Shown here: piece by piece, positions 23,529 through 35,235 of the stretch
Position numbering within the stretch: position 1 is the first letter of the stretch
How the letters are laid out: every line of letters starts with the position of its first letter
Assembly: GCA_037178625.1 (NCBI GenBank)
Contig: CM074131.1
Coordinates: 3,844,001 to 3,908,000, forward strand
Length of the DNA: 64,000 nucleotides
Direction: 5' to 3'
Source of the DNA: Skeletonema tropicum
Lineage: Eukaryota > Bacillariophyta > Thalassiosirophyceae > Thalassiosirales > Thalassiosiraceae
Program-made: the position numbers and the translations under genes
Notes under the pieces: model-generated
What the model was told of the DNA's origin: nothing
What the model saw: only the letters and a program-made list of their open reading frames with translations
The model's database searches: none

Positions 23529-24272
23529 TCGGCTCTACGGCAGAAAGGTGTAGATATGCCATTACACTATGTTAAGATGGCAATGAATTTATGACATGGA
23601 ACTCGAGCAGAAACGAAGGTGAGAAGTACTGGAACTGGAACAGGAGAAAAGTTGTTGCAGTATCCCTCTTGAGAGCTATCATTCTGAGTTTGGAGGGCAT
23701 TGAGCAGTGGGCCTTTGTATGCTGTAGATCATCTAAGCGGGCTTCATTTTTTCATCAAGAGCAAGCAAGCTAAGCAAAGGCAAAAGGCAAAGGCAAGGCT
23801 ACAGAAGGCAAAGCCAGTCAGCCATAGCCGGCAGCAAGCCCGCCTCAAATGAGCGGAGCACGTCACGTTCCTGTGTCTTCTCTTTCTCAAGAAAAACGCG
23901 AAATATAAGGTTATGAACATGTGGGTTTAGATCATGCTGGGAGCAAAGCTTCGTGTCATTCTGTGTCATTCTATCTTTTTCAAACAACAACGATTCATAT
24001 CTTTACTTATCAAGATTAGCGACGAGGCCTACATTCCTGCGAACCTGCCTGGGCGGTTATGTTTTCCTTTCACCTGAAATTTCAACCTGCTTGAATAGTA
24101 CACGTCGTTGCTACCGTACATTATGGAGTTGGAATGTATACCGTAAAACATCATATGGACCTGTTGAAAGCTATGAGGCAGATAGAATAGAGCACATAAT
24201 AATCAACACAGCCTCCAGTGTTGTGCCTCTATTTCATATCCATATTAAATTGACTCAGTTAACCAGCAAAAA

Positions 24273-25318
24273 ATGAGTGACGAGGATCCAAAAAGCAGCT
24301 CTGGCAGCGAGATGAATTCCTCTGCGGAGGTGAACGAGGACTCGCTCGTCGTTGTACAGCAACAGCAAACTCATTCTAAGTACGATACGACCAGCACTGG
24401 CGTAGAAAATGGTAAGTGCTATGCGTTTCAGCCAGGAATAGTTGTTAATAGATAAGATATGCTTTTCTCATGTAAAGTAGACCGGGCAATTCATTTTGGG
24501 GCTCATTTTTTCAAACCCTTTGCTGCCTGATGCGCCTTCTTGTATGAATGAAATGACAATCCTCATTTGATTATATATGATGTATGTAACCTGCAGAAGG
24601 CAAAGGCCGTGACATTGTTCCAAGGATAGACAGAGAAAAATTCGAGCTGAGAAATATCAACCAGCAGCATTCGATCTCGAATGATGTCAAGAAAGAGATT
24701 GAGAAGGATAATTACTCAATACCAAACGACGTCAACTCACAAAATACCGTCACATCAAAAGAAGAATATGTTGATTCACAACAGGTCTCAAGGTCACTGG
24801 AAGATGATCCTTCTGCTGACCTTGAGATGACTCTCAGCAATAGTAGGGAAATCCCCGCAGAAAATCATCTTGAAGACACATTGTTGATAGGGAGAGAAAC
24901 ACCCAGCCGAGGCAGCATATCAGATGAAGGAGAAGCCTATGAAAGTAGTCAATTAGAAAGCATGCCCTCAGATACATTTTCTGCAATGGAAGTAACTACT
25001 CCTGCGATGTCTTACTCATCACAAAATGCTTGGCGGAAACTGGAACAAGATTTGGAAGAGTACTTTTCAACCTTAGAAATACAAAATGAGAGCGCATTTC
25101 ACGATGCTGCTACTGCTCAGCTTGTAGCACCACCAGGTGCATTGAGCAGAGACTCTGCCGCAGGCACCGTCTATGATACTTTATGGCGAGGAAGTGATCC
25201 AGACCAAGTTCCAAGTCCTGCGCAATCTACAAGTCAGGCGGTTAGAGAACATGTTGGTGAAAATGACATAGACGATAGAAAGCCCCCGGCAAACAGCCCA
25301 AATGACGACGTTGTATGA
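24273..25318 (+). CDS. Tandem-array gene, copy 2 (two exons, intact, 286 aa)
   Basis: Exon 1 is 24273-24411 and exon 2 is 24597-25318, separated by a 185-bp intron with GTAAGT and CAG borders; the join restores a Glu codon. The product is 286 aa, rich in Ser, Glu and Asp. It begins 'MSDEDPKSSSGSEMNSS' and contains 'ENHLEDTLLIGRETPSRGS', 'AWRKLEQDLEEYFSTLE' (a short helical stretch) and a C-terminal 'VYDTLWRGSDPDQVPSP'. There is no signal peptide, membrane segment or known domain. Its acidic, Ser-rich, probably disordered character suggests a nuclear or cytosolic protein, but no function can be claimed. Copies 3 and 4 are close relatives. The intact frame and conserved splice sites across copies support a real gene. 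Confidence 0.65.
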
Positions 25319-26233
25319 CCGCATGGCTGATATACCATGCCGTCTGTTTCCTCCTTGTTTTTCCGTCGCCTCAAACCCAAACTCGTCGTGAATGAATTTA
25401 GGAACTATATCGCAATGCATAACATTCACATTTTGACAAGAGTATCATAGATAAAGATAGGCTAAACTTTTGTATTTGTAAAAGGCAGTAGCATGTCAAT
25501 CTTTTCAACGCTTCTAAAGACTCATCATCCACTCGGGGATAGAAGGAAACAAATTTTCTGTCTGCTGAGCAGTCACATAAGTATTACTTCAGTGTCCGTC
25601 TCCAGTTCCATAGAAGTAACTACTAACATGCAATACAACGATTCACAAGAAGATCGCAGGAATTGCTTGAGGTTGCCTTGGTTCTCAGTTGAAGTTCTAG
25701 CTTGTTCCTTTGATTCTTGCTGCACGTCGAACGTGGAATCTCCCTCTCTCTCCCTCTCTCGCTCTTTGCTGAGCAGTCATGTGAGTAATTCAGTTTTCAT
25801 CTCCACTTCGAAATACTTTTATAGTACAACAATAACGAACAGAAGATCACATCACAGGAGTTGCTTGAGGTGCCTGGTTGGTTCTCAGATCTTTCTGATC
25901 ATGTTCATCTAAGTATGTTCATGTCGAACGTGTGCGTAAGTAGAATGAGAAAGATCTTTTTATGTCAAGTGAAAAGTCGCAGCGGCTTTATGTAAAGCTC
26001 TTTGGGAAGTTGTTACCTGTTCTTGCTACTTGTAACAGATAATACTTATGGCGAGATATAGGCCTAAGATAGTTTGAATACCACATTTGCATATTTTTAG
26101 TACCTCATTTGAGAAAAGACTCCTTTTTATACCTTTTTATAGAGTTAAAGTTCCAAGAGGTTCAAGGTTCTTTGGAGAGTTTGGGCTGTTGGGAGAGGTT
26201 AAAAGAAAGCTCTCCACCTCCCACTACCCAAGA

Positions 26234-27728
26234 CTACCCAGCACCTCCACCTTCAACAAGAATTAATATCAGATCCAATCCCATGCTGTGGAGATAATCG
26301 TGATGCACTACGATACTTATCGCGGGGTAGGTTAGGGGCATCTCGGCGTCGACCTTCCCACGTGTCATCGATCGAACTGAATGTTTACATGTTGTAAAAT
26401 TCCAACAGCTTTGGCTGACGATTTCAACATCGAAGCGAAGGAGACAACTGAAATCAGATCTTTCATCGCACTTGAACCTCGCTCGACCATGGTGAGGTGA
26501 ATTGGAGACGATGGAAAATACCATACCTTACTGAGAGAACCAACATTTTCGAGTCTTACGAAGTTGGAATCGTGAAACAGAAGAGAAAGGCTATGTCGTC
26601 ATACAGCGTCATCCTCACTGTCTGCAAGGGGCTCTTTACCACCCACTTCTTGTCTTCCCTGTTATGAACACTGGGCCATCACCACAGATCTGTACGGCAA
26701 AGGCATACGCTCCGACAATCCCTCCCCTCCCCCTCCACTACCACATATTGGTTGGAGGATGTTGCTCGAGCAGCGACGACCGACGCAGGGCATTCATCCA
26801 CTTCATTCTTGAGTGTTTCTGGTGTAAGTGCAGTGTGCAGTTTAGCGTCAGCGGCTAGCAGTATACTCTCGATACTCTCATCTTGAACTGTGTTGTTTGA
26901 GAAGTCATATCTTTGGTGATGGTGATGAGTAAAAGAACACGCATCGTGGGGTGTAAGCATTCCTGGTGGAGAGGTAGTCGAAGACAACCAAATCTGCAGT
27001 CTTTCGCGCTGCATTCAAGAGTGTAGAATTACCATCATCTAATTCTTGAACCGATTCTTTGCGTGGGGATGATATTTCTCTTTTTAGCAATGTATCTTCA
27101 AGCAGCCTTTGTTTTGCAACACGCCCGTTGCTGAGAGATTGTCGTGTGGCAAGAGCAACATATGCTTCTTTCACGCATGCTTCCTCTATACTCTATAAGG
27201 TGCCAAATACTTCTCATTTTCAATCTCCTTGACATCATCAAAAAGCGGCGCTTGTTTTGAGAAGAAATTCAGCTGGGATAATGTCCTCTCTCGCTGCAAG
27301 TGACTGAAGAGTCAAATCATTATCTTCTGCAAGAGTAGGTGTGCGGAATGTGAAATGACAGTGGATACGCCAATAATAGATGGAATGACTGAGTAGTTTG
27401 GATGTGTCAAAAACATATAGTACCATCAGCTCAACGGGAGGCAAAGCTAGCAGCATTGAAAAGCAAACACTCGAAAGGTAGCAAACGCATCGAAGCTGCT
27501 GCATGCAGCTGTTACAGAGAATCACCTACCTGTTTCTCCTCTCGTATTCTCTCCAAGTTTGCGCTGATACCTGAGACAAATAGGATGCCGATGTTGCATC
27601 TGTGGAGAAGATCATCCTAGGAACCATCTCACTAGCTGATCTGTATGCTCTGCATTATTGCTCATTCTTGCGGCTTGCCAGTGGGTCAGTTTCAGGATGT
27701 TTGTAGAGGAGAGTACCCAAAACAATTG
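26234..27728 (-). CDS. Unidentified minus-strand coding region in array unit 2
   Basis: This is the counterpart of 22028-23528. The pieces at 26679-27014 and 26905-27174 encode proteins identical to the unit 1 versions, and 27238-27525 differs by about one residue. The distal piece (26234-26524) has diverged through small indels. Confidence 0.35.
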
Positions 27729-28470
27729 GCTCTACGACAGAAAGGTGTAGATATGCATTACACTATGTTAAGATGGCAATGAATATATAACATGGAACTC
27801 GAGCAGAAATGAAGGTGAGAAGTACTGGAACTGGAACTAGGAGAAAAGTTGTTGCAGTATCCCTCTTGAGAGCTATCATTCTGAGTTTGGAGGGCATTGA
27901 GCAGTGGGCCTTTGTATGCTGTAGATCATCTAAGCGGGCTTCATTTTTTCATCAAGAGCAAGCAAAGCTAAGCAAAGGCAAAAGGCAAAAGGCAAGGCTA
28001 CAGAAGGCAAAGCCAGTCAGCCAGCCGGCAGCAAGCCCGCCTCAAATGAGCGGAGCACGTCACGTTCCTGTGTCTTCTCTTTCTCAAGAAAAACGCGAAA
28101 TATAAGGTTATGAACATGTGGGTTTAGATCATGCTGGGAGCAAAGCTTCGTGTCATTCTGTGTCATTCTATCTTTTTCAAACAACAACGATTCATATCTT
28201 TACTTCTCAAGATTAGCGACGAGGCCTACATTCCTGCGAACCTGCCTGGGCGGTTATGTTTTCCTTCCACCTGAAATTTCAACTTGCTTCAATAGTACAC
28301 GTCGTTGCTACCGTACATTATGGAGTTGGAATGTACCGTAACATCATATGGACCTGTTGAAAGCTACTCCTATGAGGCAGATAGAATAGAGCACATAATA
28401 ATCAACACAGCCTCCAGTGTTGTGCCTCTATTTCATATCCCATTGAATTGACTCAATTAACCAGCAAAAA

Positions 28471-29511
28471 ATGAGTGACGAGGATCCAAAAAGCAGCTCT
28501 TGCAGCGAGATGAATTCCTCTGCGGAGGTGAACGAGGACTCGCTCGTCGTTGTACATCAAAAGCAAACTCATCCTCAGTACGATACGACCAGCACTGGCG
28601 TAGAAAATGGTAAGTGCTATGCGTTTCAGCCAGGAATAGATGTTAAGAGATAAGATATGCTTTTCTCATGTAAAGTAGACCTGGTAATTCATCGTGGTTT
28701 TATTTATTCAAACCCTTTGCTGCCTGATGCGCCTTCTTGTATGAATGAAATGACAATTCTCATTTGATTATGTATGATGCAACCTGCAGAAGGCAAAGGC
28801 CGTGACATTGTTCCAAGGATAGACAGAGAAAAATTCAAACTGAGAAATATCAACCAGCAGCATTCGATCTCGAATGATGTCAAGAAAGAGATTGAGAAGG
28901 ATAATTACTTGATACCAAACGATGTCAACTCACAAAATACCGTCACATCAAAAGAAGAATCTTTTGACTCACAACAGGTCTCAAGCTCACTGGAAGATGA
29001 TCCCTCTGCTGACCTTGAGATGACTCTCAGCAATAGTAGAGAAATCCCCGCAGAAAATCATCTTGAAGACACATTGTTGATAGGGAGAGAAACATCCAGC
29101 CGAGGCAGCATATCAAATGAAGAAGAAGCCTATGAAAGTAGTCAATTAGAAAGCATGCCCTCAGATACATTTTCTGCAATGGAAGTAACTACTCCTGCGA
29201 TGTCTTACTCATCACAAAATGCTTGGCGGAAACTGGAACAAGATTTGGAAGAGTACTTTTCAACCTTAGAAATACACAATGAGAGCGCATTTCACGATGC
29301 TGCTACTGCTCAGCTTGTAGCACCACCAGGTGCATTGAGCAGAGACTCTGCCGCAGGCACCGTCTATGATACTTTATGGCGAGGAAGTGATCCAGACCAA
29401 GTTCCAAGTCTTGCGCAATCCACAAGTCAGGCGGTTAGAGAACATGTTGGTGAAAATGACATAGACGATAGAAAGCCCCCCGCACACAGTCCAAATGACG
29501 ACGTTGCATGA
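28471..29511 (+). CDS. Tandem-array gene, copy 3 (two exons, intact, 286 aa)
   Basis: Exon 1 is 28471-28609, the intron is 28610-28789 (GTAAGT...CAG) and exon 2 is 28790-29511. The reading frame and length match copy 2 exactly, with scattered substitutions such as 'SCSEMNSS' for 'SGSEMNSS' and 'SHSPNDDVA' type changes near the C-terminus. Exon 2 has the same acidic Ser/Glu-rich composition and the 'KLEQDLEEYFSTLEI' segment. The intron is 5 bp shorter than in copy 2. Upstream, 'ACCAGCAAAAA' precedes the ATG in each copy. No function is recognised. Confidence 0.65.
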
Positions 29512-30397
29512 CCGCATGGCTGATATACCCTGCCGTCTGTTTCCTCCTTGTTTTTCCGTCGCCTCAAACCCAAACTCGTCGTGAATGAATTTAGGAACTA
29601 TATCGCAATGCATAACATTCACATTTTGACAAGAGTACTATAGATAAAGATAGGCTAAACTTTTGTATTTGTAAAAGGCAGTAGCATGTCAATCTTTATC
29701 TCGCTTCTAAAGACTCATCATCCACTCGGGGGGATAGAAGGAGACAATCCGGGGATACTCCCTCTCTGTCTGCTGAGCAGTCACATAAGTATTACTTCAG
29801 TGTCCGTCTCCAGTTCCATAGAAGTAACTAATAACATGCAATACAACTATTCACAAGAAGATCGCAGGAATTGCTTGAGGTTGCCTTGGTTCTCAGTTGA
29901 AGTTCTATTCGCTTGTTCCTTTGCTTCTTGCATGCTGCACGTCGAACGAGGACTCTCTCTCTCGCTCGCTCTTTGCTGAACAGTCATGAAAGTAATTCAG
30001 TTTTCATCTCCACTTCCAGAGAAGTTTATATTACAATAACGAACAGAAGATCACATCACAGGAGTTGCTTGAGCTTGAGCTTGAGGTGCCTGGTTGGTTC
30101 TTCTTTCTGGAGCATGTTCCTGTCGAACGTGTGCGTAGAATGAGAAAGATCTTTTTATGTCAAGTGAAATGTCGCAGCGGCTTCATGTAAAGCTATTTGG
30201 GAAGTTGTTACTTGTTCTTGGTACTTGTTACAGGTAATACTTATGGAGAGATATATGCTTTAAAGATTGTTTGAATACCTCATTTGCATAGTTTTAGTAC
30301 CTCATTTGAGAAAAGACTCCCTAAGTATTTAGACCTTTATAGTCAAAGTTCCAAGAGGTCAAGGGTTCCAAAGAGGTTCAAGGTTCTTTGGGAGAGG

Positions 30398-32043
30398 TTA
30401 ATTGAAAGAAAGCTGTCCACCTCCCATACTCAGCACCTCAACCGCTTCAACAATAATTAATATCAGATCCAATCCCATGCTGTGGAGATAATCGTGATGT
30501 ACTACGATACTTATCGCGGGGTAGGTTAGGGGCATCTCGGCGTCGACCTTCCCACGTGTCTTCGATCGAACTGAATGTTCACATGTTGTAAAATTCCAAC
30601 AGCTTATTTGGCTGTCGATTTCAATATCGAAGCGAAGGAGACAACTGAAATCAGAACTGTCACCGCACTTGAACCTCGCTCGACCATCGTGAGGTGAATT
30701 GGTATCAGACGACGGTAAATACCATTCCTTACTGAGAGAAGCAACATTTTCGAGTCTTACGAAATTGGAATCGTGAAACAGAAAGAGAAAGGTTATGTCG
30801 TCATACAGCGTCATCCTCACTGTCAGCAAGGGGCTCTTTACCACCCACTTCTTGTCTTCCCTGTTATGAACACTGGGCGGCCATCACCCCAGATCTGGAT
30901 GGCAAAGGCATACGCCCCGACAATCCCTCTCCCCCCCCCTCCACTACCACATACTGGTTGGAGGATGTTGCTCGAGCAGCGACGACCGACGCAGGGCATT
31001 CATCCACTTCATTCTTGAGTGTTTCTTGTGTAAGTGCAGTGTACAGTTTAGCGGCAGCGGCTAGCAGTATACTCTCGATACTCTCATCTTGAACTATGTT
31101 GTTTGAGAAGTCATATCTTAGGTGATGGTGATGAGTAAAATACCAAGCATCGTGGGGTGTAAGCATTCCTGGTGGAGAGGTAGTCGAAGACAACCAAATC
31201 TGCAGTCTTTCGCGCTGCATTCAAGAGAGAAGAATTACCATCATCTAATTCTTGAACCGGTTCTTTGCGTGGGGACGATATTTCTCTCCCTAGCAATGTA
31301 TCTTCAAGCAGCCTTGGTTTTGCGTCACGCCCGTTGCTGAGAGAAGACGGTTATTGTGGGGCAAGAGCAACATATGCTTCTTTCACGCATGCTTCCTTTT
31401 TCCAACAAGCTATACTCTAGAAGGTGCCAAATGCTTCTCATTTTCAATCTCCTTGACATCATCAAAAAGCGACGCTTGTTTTGAGAGGAAGTTCAGCTGG
31501 GATAATGTCCTCTCTTGCTACATCAGAAGTGACTGAAGAGTCAAATCATTATCTTCTGCAAGAGTAGGTGTGCGGAAGGTGAAATGACAGTGGATACGCC
31601 AATAATAGATGGAATGACTGAGTAGTTTGGATATGTCAAAAACATATAGTACCAGCTCAACGGGAGGCAAAGCTAGCAGCACCGAAAGCAAACACTCGAA
31701 AGGTAGCAAACGCATCGAAGCTGGCTGCTGCATGCAGCTGTTACAGAGAATCACCTACCTGTTTCTCCTCTCGTATTCTCTCTCCAAGTTTGCGCTTATA
31801 CCTGAGACAAATAGGATGCCGATGTTGCATCTGTGGAGAAGATCCTCCTAGGAACCATCTCACTAGCTGATCTGTATGCTCTGTATTATTGCTCATTCTT
31901 GCGGCTTTCCAGTGGGTCAGTTTCAGGATGTTTGTAGAGAGGAGAGTACCCAAAACAATCGGCTCTACGACAGAAAGGTGTAGATATCCATTACGCTGTA
32001 AAGATGACATTGAATTTATAACATGGAACTCGAGCAAAAACAA
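30398..32043 (-). CDS. Unidentified minus-strand coding region in array unit 3
   Basis: This is the most diverged counterpart of the minus-strand frames in units 1 and 2. Pieces are 31741-32043 ('NTEHTDQLVRWFLGGSSPQM'), 31518-31754, 31111-31296, 30864-31220 and 30398-30844. The last is a longer open frame (148 aa) than in the other units because local indels changed its frame. Small insertions near 31350 and 31400 break the collinearity seen elsewhere. Confidence 0.3.
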
Positions 32044-33022
32044 AGGTGAGAAGTAACTGGAACTTGGAGAAAAGTTGTTGCAGTATCCCTCTTGAGATTG
32101 AGAGCTATCATTCTGAGTTTGGAGGGCATTGAGTAGTGGGCCTTTGTTGCTTTTAGATCATCATATGAAGCGGGTTTCATCTCATCAATAAAGAGCAAGC
32201 AAAGGCAAAAGGCAAGGCTACAAAGAGTCAAAGCCATCGCCAGTCAGCCAGCCGGCAGCGCCTCAAATGAGTGCTTGTGTCTTCTCTTTCTCAAGAAAAA
32301 CACGAAATATAAGGTTATGAACATGTGGGTTTAGATCATGCTGGGAGCAAAGCTTCGTGTCATGGGGTGTCATTCTATCTTTTTCAAACAACAACGATTC
32401 ATATCTTTACTTCTCAAGATTAGCGACGAGGCCTACATTCCTGCGAAACTGCCTGGGCGGTTATGTTTTCCTTTCACCTGAAATTTCAACTTGCTTCAAT
32501 AGTACCTACACGTCGTTTACCGTAAGTATTGTGGAGTTGGAATGTACCGTATGTAACATCATATGGACCTGTTGAAAGCTATGAGGCAGATAGAATAGAG
32601 CACATAATAATCAACACAGCCTCCAGTGTTGTGCCTCTATTTCATATCCCAATGAATTGACTCAATTATCTAGCAAAAATGAGTGACGAGGATCCAAAAA
32701 GCAGCTCTTGCAGCGAGATGAATTCCTCTGCGAAGGTGAACGAGGACTCGCTCGTCATTGTACATCAACAGCAAACTCATCCTCAGTACGATACGACCAG
32801 CACTGGCGTAGAAAATGGTAAGTGCTATGCGTTTCAGCCAGGAATAGTTGTTAAGAGATAAGATATGCTTTTCTCATGTAAAGTAGACCGGGCAATTCAT
32901 TTTGGGGCTCATGTTTTCAAATTTGCTGCCTGATGCGCCTTCTTGTATGAATGAAATGACAATTCTCATTTGATTATGTTTATGTATGATGTATGTAACC
33001 TGCAGAAGGCATAGGCCGTGAC

Positions 33023-33422
33023 GGCTAAGTGTATGGTCAGGCTCCCCAGCAAATCTGTTCTCAATGAGTATTTGACTTCAAGAAGTGATCAACATAGCGT
33101 TGGAAAGCTGGGAGTGAGAGGAGTTCAAATCCATGCTTTGCTTGGCAAGGTTTTGAATCGTGGTGAAATGAATTGTGATATATGGAGCTGAAGACCAGGG
33201 TAAATTGGAGATGGGGCTTCTTTTTTGGGGTTAACCCCCAAGGCAAGCTAGGGAATGGGGCTAACAAAATATTTTTTTATTTTTGGAAGCAACTCATTGA
33301 TTTGGAACAAGCTCATCGAGACGAGCATTTTAAGCCTATAAAAGGGTAGGTTAGCCCCAGTAGCGGCTGAGAACAGATAAATTAGCCATTTTTAGGGAGC
33401 CTGACCATACACTTACTTAGCC
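33023..33422. mobile_element. MITE 1, non-autonomous inverted-repeat element (400 bp)
   Basis: The ends are inverted repeats: 'GGCTAAGTGTATGGTCAGG' on the left and the complement of 'GGCTAAGTAAGTGTATGG' on the right; the right end has one extra AAGT. It is flanked by the 4-bp direct repeat TGAC (33019-33022 and 33423-33426), which is present once in copies 2 and 3, so this is a true target-site duplication. No transposase is encoded. Internal sequence ('GGTTAACCC', 'AAGGCAAGCTAG', 'GGGGCTAACAAA') is shared with the second element. Families with 4-bp duplications include Sola, Ginger and Academ; the superfamily is not assigned. Confidence 0.88.
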
Positions 33423-33934
33423 TGACATTGTTCCAAGGATAGACAGTGAAAAATCCGAGCTGAGTAATATCAACCAGCAGCATTCGATCTCGAATGATGT
33501 CAAGAAAGAGATTGAGAAGGATAATTACTTAATTCCAAACGACGTCAACTCACAAAATAACGTCACATCAAAAGAAGAATCTGTTGACTCACAACTGATC
33601 TCAAGGTCGCTGGAAAATGATCCTTTTGCCGACCTTGAGATGACTCTCAGCAATAGTAGAGAAATCCCCGCAGAAAATCATCTTGAAGACACATTGTTGA
33701 TAGGGAGAGAAACACCCAGCCGAGGCAGCATATCAAATGAAGAAGAAGCCTATGAAAGTAGTCAATTAGAAAGCATGCCCTCAGATAAATTTTCTGCAAT
33801 GGAAGTAACTACTTCTGTCCGTGTAACTACTCCTGCGATGTCTTACTCATCACAAAATGCTTGGCGGAAACTGGAACAAGATTTGGAAGAGTACTTTTCA
33901 ACCTTAGAAATACACAATGAGAGCGCATTTCACG

Positions 33935-34326
33935 GGCGATCTGTAGTGTTAGCCTATCCAGCAGGTTGCTTCTCAGCGAATATTGGTGCTATGATAAAGG
34001 TGAGCACAGTTCTGAAATCCTCTTAGTGAGCTGAGTTCAAATCCGGGGTGTATTGAGGTAGTTTCGAATCATGGTGCGATGAATTTGTGATATGGAGCCA
34101 AAGACCCAAGGAAACTGGATAAGGGGACCTTTGGGGGGGTTAACCCTTAAGGCAAGCTAGAAGTGGGGCTAACAAATAATTTTTATAAAAAATTAGATAC
34201 AGCACGGATTTGAACTCAGCTCACCGAGAGCAGCATTTTGAGCATCTTTACAGGGTAGTTTACCCCCGTGGCGGCTGAGAAGCAATAATTGGCAATATAT
34301 TGTATAGGGTAACACTACAGATCGCC
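33935..34326. mobile_element. MITE 2, related non-autonomous element (392 bp)
   Basis: Perfect 17-bp terminal inverted repeats 'GGCGATCTGTAGTGTTA' border the element, and CACG is duplicated on both sides (33931-33934 and 34327-34330) where copies 2 and 3 have it once. It shares internal sequence and layout with MITE 1 but its termini differ beyond the leading GGC. It also contains a perfect internal inverted repeat ('GTGAGCTGAGTTCAAATCCG' at 34027 and its complement at about 34204). It encodes no protein. Confidence 0.9.
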
Positions 34327-35235
34327 CACGATGCTGCTACTGCTCAGCTTGTAGCACCACCAGGTGCATTGAGCAGAGACTCTGCCGCAGGCACCGTCTA
34401 TGATACTTTATGGCGAGGAAGTGATCCAGACCAAGTTCCAAGTCTTGCGCAATCCACAAGTCAGGCGGTTAGAGAACATGTTGGTGACAATGACATAGAC
34501 GATAGAAAGCCCCCCGCACACAGTCCAAATGACGACGTTGCATGACCGCATGGCCGACACACCCTGCCGTCTGTTTCCTCCTTGTTTTTCCGTCGCCTCA
34601 AACCCAAACTCGTCGTGAGTGAATTTAGGAACTATATCGCAATGCATAACATTCATATTTTGACAAGAGTACTATAGATAAAGATAGGCTAAACTTTTGT
34701 ATTTGTACAGTAGCATGTCAATCTTTCCCTCGCTTCTAAAGACTCATCATCCACTTGGGGATAGAAGGAGACAAACCGGGAGAGGGAGTATCCTCTCTCT
34801 CTTCTGTCTGATGAGCAGTCACGTAAGTATTACTTCAGTGTCCGTCTCCAGTTCCATAGAAGTAACTAATAACATGCAATACAACGAGTCACAAGAAGAT
34901 CGCAGGAATTGCTTGAGGTTGCCTTGGTTCTCAGTTTTCTAGCTTGTTCCTTTGCTTCTTGCTGCACGTCGAACGAGGAATCTCTCTCTCTCTCGCTCGC
35001 TCTTTGCTGAACAGTCATGAAAGTAATTCAGTTTTCATCTCCACATCCAAAAACGTGACTAATACAATACAACGAACAGAAGATCACATCACTGGAGTTG
35101 CTTGAGATGAGGTTGTCCGTCTTCCGTCTGGTTGGTTATTGGTTATCAAGTTGGTTCTCAGTTTTAGAGCATGTTCCTGTCGAACGTGTGCGTAGAATGA
35201 GAAAGATCTTTTTATGTCAAGTGAAAAGTCGCAGC

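Larger units (their letters stand above)
32679..34545 (+). pseudogene. Tandem-array gene, copy 4, interrupted by two MITEs
   Basis: Exon 1 (32679-32817) and its GTAAGT donor are intact and exon 2 starts at 33006. It is broken six codons in by a 400-bp element (33023-33422) and again by a 392-bp element (33935-34326). The first insertion brings an in-frame stop at once. Between and after the insertions the coding sequence is well conserved to the stop at 34545, apart from an 18-bp in-frame addition near 33815. Such conservation suggests the insertions are young. Splicing out both elements is conceivable but would need borders that I do not see. Confidence 0.75.
20950..35235 (+). repeat. Tandem array of a 4.2-kb unit, three full units plus a partial fourth
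   Basis: Taking 'GCTCAGCTTGTAGCACCACC' as unit start, units lie at 20950-25114 (4165 bp), 25115-29307 (4193 bp), 29308-34341 (5034 bp, or 4234 bp without its two inserted elements) and 34342 to about 35235 (partial). Landmarks such as 'GAACATGTTGGTGA', 'GCAATGCATAACATTCA' and 'GAAAGATCTTTTTATGTCAA' recur in the same order in all four units. The left edge cuts into a coding exon and the right edge lies in non-coding sequence. Small indels, often duplications of a few bases, distinguish copies. Each full unit contains the 3' end of one plus-strand gene copy, a minus-strand coding region and the main part of the next plus-strand copy. Confidence 0.92.

Noticed and set aside
23953..24276. Plus-strand frame of 107 aa upstream of the array gene
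   Set aside because: It is not kept in length in the other units and overlaps the probable promoter and leader of the array gene.
33061..33267. 68-aa minus-strand frame inside MITE 1
   Set aside because: It is not shared by MITE 2 and has no transposase motif; the element is non-autonomous.
34020..34225. tRNA-like 'GTTCAAATCC' words suggesting a tRNA gene
   Set aside because: The words lie in the MITE inverted repeat; no acceptor stem, anticodon arm or A box could be placed.
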